NCBI GenBank assembly: GCA_014155875.1
Contig: JACEFZ010015001.1
Location: forward strand, 1-64,000
Direction: 5' to 3'
Source of the DNA: Cepaea nemoralis
Taxonomy: Eukaryota; Mollusca; Gastropoda; Stylommatophora; Helicidae
Length of the DNA stretch: 64,000 nucleotides
Position numbers and translations under genes: made by a program. Positions within the stretch are counted from its first letter, which is position 1, and every line of letters begins with the position of its first letter. Under the pieces are notes generated by a model, which had not been told where the DNA came from, did not search any database, and saw only the letters and a list, made by a program, of their open reading frames with translations. This document shows positions 61,609-64,000 of the stretch, piece by piece.

Positions 61609-61810
61609 CCAGCTCTGTGGCGAAATGGTTACAAACGCAATTCATAATCCCACAGCTGCGAGCGAGCGATTTGGAAGCAGACAGCCTTGTGTTGATTGTA
61701 ATACAATGGTATGTGTGCAAAGCAATGGCAAACTACTGAACATTCAGGTGCCAAGAAATCACAAACAGCCAAAAAATGCTCTGACGTCCTGAAAAGTATA
61801 TGCAACTAAT
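61609..61810 (+). mobile_element. SINE-B, full copy with 10-bp target duplication
   Basis: The reference copy for the family here: head ccagctctgtggcgaaatgg, then tgcgagcgagcgatttggaa, a body with caaagcaatggcaaactact and atcacaaacagccaaaaaat, and a tail gaaaagtatatgcaactaat. It is flanked by agagatgtag at 61599-61608 and 61811-61820. It inserted at the edge of the 27-bp minisatellite. Confidence 0.9.
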
Positions 61811-61849
61811 AGAGATGTAGTTTTTATAGAAGAGTAACAACACCATGTA

Positions 61850-62170
61850 TGGATTGAAAGAGCAATGGTGGTATTTTGAAAGAAGTTAAGTTTGAAAGAG
61901 ATCTGGTTACTCACATCAGAAGTAGACAGTCCCCTTCTCTGAGCATATCATGAGAAGGGAAAAGCTATAGTATGTCGTCACAACAGAAAAGTGTAAGGGG
62001 ATGAGAAGCCCAGGGAGGCCCAGAGAGAAGATGTTAGACAGTTTGACATCATGGCATGAAGGAACATCAGTATCAGAAATGACTGGAATACATGAGACAG
62101 TGGGCTGTGGAGTGATATATCACCAAGGCAACATGGCATGGAGAAAAAAGAAGATAGCTTGAAGTCAAAC
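61850..62170 (+). mobile_element. LINE C-terminal scrap
   Basis: The + strand gives LFSEHIMRREKL, VVTTEKCKGMRSPGRPREKM then LDSLTSWHEG, the (FG)HIMRRxKLExxxTTGK...GRPREKxLDSLxxWHG tail shared with 38.2-38.5 kb. Confidence 0.75.
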
Positions 62171-62640
62171 CAACCTCGATAAATAGTTACCAGAGTTCTG
62201 TAAAAGCAAAGGAGGCCAGTGCAGTGTTTACAGTATCACCCCATATCTGGTGTGTGGTGAGAGTGTCCCCATATTATTTCATTGATAGAATAATTATAAA
62301 ATGTGTTCCCAAATAACAAACTTTAAATCAACCAAAACCACATATCACAAAGGAGGAGCCTGTTAAGGGTGTGTGATGTGATAGGGCCAACACATTTTGT
62401 GGACTTAAATGTTCGGAGGAATAGGTTGCCAGTCTTTCCTCTGTTGGCAGATGATTAATGCAGGTGTCAAAGTCTAATCTGACCAAGCTTGTGACATTGT
62501 CAACGTAACTCCCTGTCAAAACACTAATGCACCCGTCAAACATTAAACTTAGTCACTTCTTTACAAAACTGAAGTTCTTCCCATTTTTCACATTAATATT
62601 ACAGTTTACAGTGGTATTCGGTTTAGTCCCAGCAGAGACA
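62171..62640. other. Intronic sequence, weak repeat signal
   Basis: 62390-62530 resembles 14590-14720, as noted there. No exon. Confidence 0.4.
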
Positions 62641-62669
62641 AGATTATGTTTTTATACCAGTACATCTCT

Positions 62670-63165
62670 GGGGTCAACCCGACTGACTGGCACCTTGCCG
62701 TCTTGACAGGCGATAGTTTGCAAAATGGAGTTATACCTCTCCATAACACAAAGCCTGGGCTGAATTTAGAGATCCATGTGTTGCCCATACAGCATGATCC
62801 CTGTCTTAGCCTGCCTAGTTTACTCCAGAGGAAAGGTAACAAAAATAGTCTGGAATAAGACAAGCTGCAGAAGCTGCCGGATCAGCAAAGCAATATTCTA
62901 ATTGTGCGCCTGTCAGAGCTTCCATCCCAGACCAGCTGCAGACCAAGGCTTACAGCCTGGTCTGCCCCGCCATGACATTTAGTCTTTAGATTGCATTTCC
63001 TCATGCTAGGGTAAGGCTTGTACTCTCCCAATTGCACTCCTCAACCCAAAGCCATTGGCACAATATGGGGTGTCAGGTCTGATTATCGCTGCCCAACATT
63101 CGCCTCTAACAGAATGCAGGTAGTGCTATCTACTGTCATACGATATCTCAGACATATCTAAGACC
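62670..63165 (+). repeat. Dispersed repeat R2, copy 2 (about 490 bp)
   Basis: Second copy of the repeat at 19965-20400, with the same block order and an extra 50-60 bp segment around 62880-62940. No coding frame is conserved between the copies. Confidence 0.8.
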
Positions 63166-63700
63166 TGACACCATGGTGTCAACCCAGCATCTTGAAAAAT
63201 GAAACCAGAAATTTTCAGAATTTTCTAGAAATTGATTTGGAAAGAAAGGTGGCAAGGAAGGGAACTAGCCACATCACCACATATGCCAAGGTCTAGAATG
63301 TGTGACGGCCTAAGGCTTCATACCCAGTGGCAGAATCTACTATGGGACTACCTTTTCACCAGCCTGAATGTGCAGACATTGCTGACGGTGAGAGAGCTCA
63401 GATGGTAGAAGTCGAGGCATTTACTGAGGACACTGAACTTCACTCAGAATGACATACTCTATGCAGTAAATGATCTACTCTTGAATGATGACAACAGTTC
63501 ACGAGGCAGTTAGGCAAGATCTGCATGAATTTTGCATCTAATATGGTAGTGCACTAAAGGAGCCACTGCTTGGCCTGGATGTCCCCAATGTAGACAGCAG
63601 ACACTCATTTCTATAAAGCATTGAGTCTGTTGGAGCAAAAAGGATTTACATGGGGTGCAGTTATTGTTTGTTTTAATAACAGATCACAAATACTTTATAT
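63166..63700. other. Intronic sequence, nothing recognised
   Basis: No kinase exon found here, although the next PRKD exon is expected downstream of 60737. Confidence 0.4.
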
Positions 63701-63702
63701 TT

Positions 63703-63868
<166 letters not shown>

Positions 63869-64000
63869 CATACACACTCTCTCTCAGTAATGCAGAGTCA
63901 CTTGAACATGCTCTCGCTCTTTCTATCACACTCTCTCTGATCTAAGCACTTGCATGCATACACATACATGTGCCTGGCTCGCACATATTCACTTTTCAGT

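Overview
The window is animal nuclear DNA and reads as one long, repeat-choked stretch of a single gene. Eight short exons on the + strand (4234-60737) splice in phase into about 337 residues of a protein kinase D (PRKD family) protein: the second C1 zinc finger, an acidic linker, the whole PH domain, a second linker, and the start of the kinase domain with its glycine-rich loop. The first C1 domain and the rest of the kinase lie outside the window. I saw no other host protein-coding gene. Spliceosomal introns, tRNA-derived SINEs, many LINE relics, a Penelope-like element, mariner remnants, long CT/GA/AT microsatellites and kilobase minisatellites all indicate a metazoan. The repeat style and a 28S rRNA relic fit a mollusc, possibly a cephalopod, but that placement is inference. 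|| Layout. 1-4.2 kb: two minisatellites, a decayed LINE, a CT tract. 4.2-11.2 kb: C1b exons A and B, separated by an AT tract, LINE and SINE relics, a rearranged 28S rRNA pseudogene and a 33-bp minisatellite. 11.2-37.5 kb: a 26-kb intron with SINEs, a MITE, LINE pieces, a mariner relic, a Penelope-like retroelement with hammerhead-ribozyme-like motifs in inverted ends, an RTE-like LINE, a 5.8-kb array of a 32-bp satellite and a 1.8-kb array of a 65-bp satellite. 37.5-47.1 kb: acidic-linker exon C, two abutting LINE fragments, two related 29-bp satellite arrays (1.9 and 4.0 kb), then PH exon D. 47.1-56.7 kb: PH exons E and F, with a G-rich tract, a SINE inside a tandem repeat, an internally deleted mariner, and a second Penelope-like copy in the centre of a 2.6-kb inverted repeat. 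56.7-64 kb: linker exon G, kinase exon H, LINE and SINE relics, a 27-bp minisatellite and a long CT tract. || The host exons make up only about 1.0 kb of the 56.5-kb exon A-H span. The most notable structures are the Penelope-like insertion at 22385-24927 (12-bp target duplication, inverted ends each with a hammerhead-like fold, and a 287-bp patch copied from a site 1.3 kb away), the palindrome at 53.26-55.83 kb, the 54-monomer higher-order repeat inside the 32-bp satellite, and the divergence of one 29-bp satellite into two neighbouring arrays.
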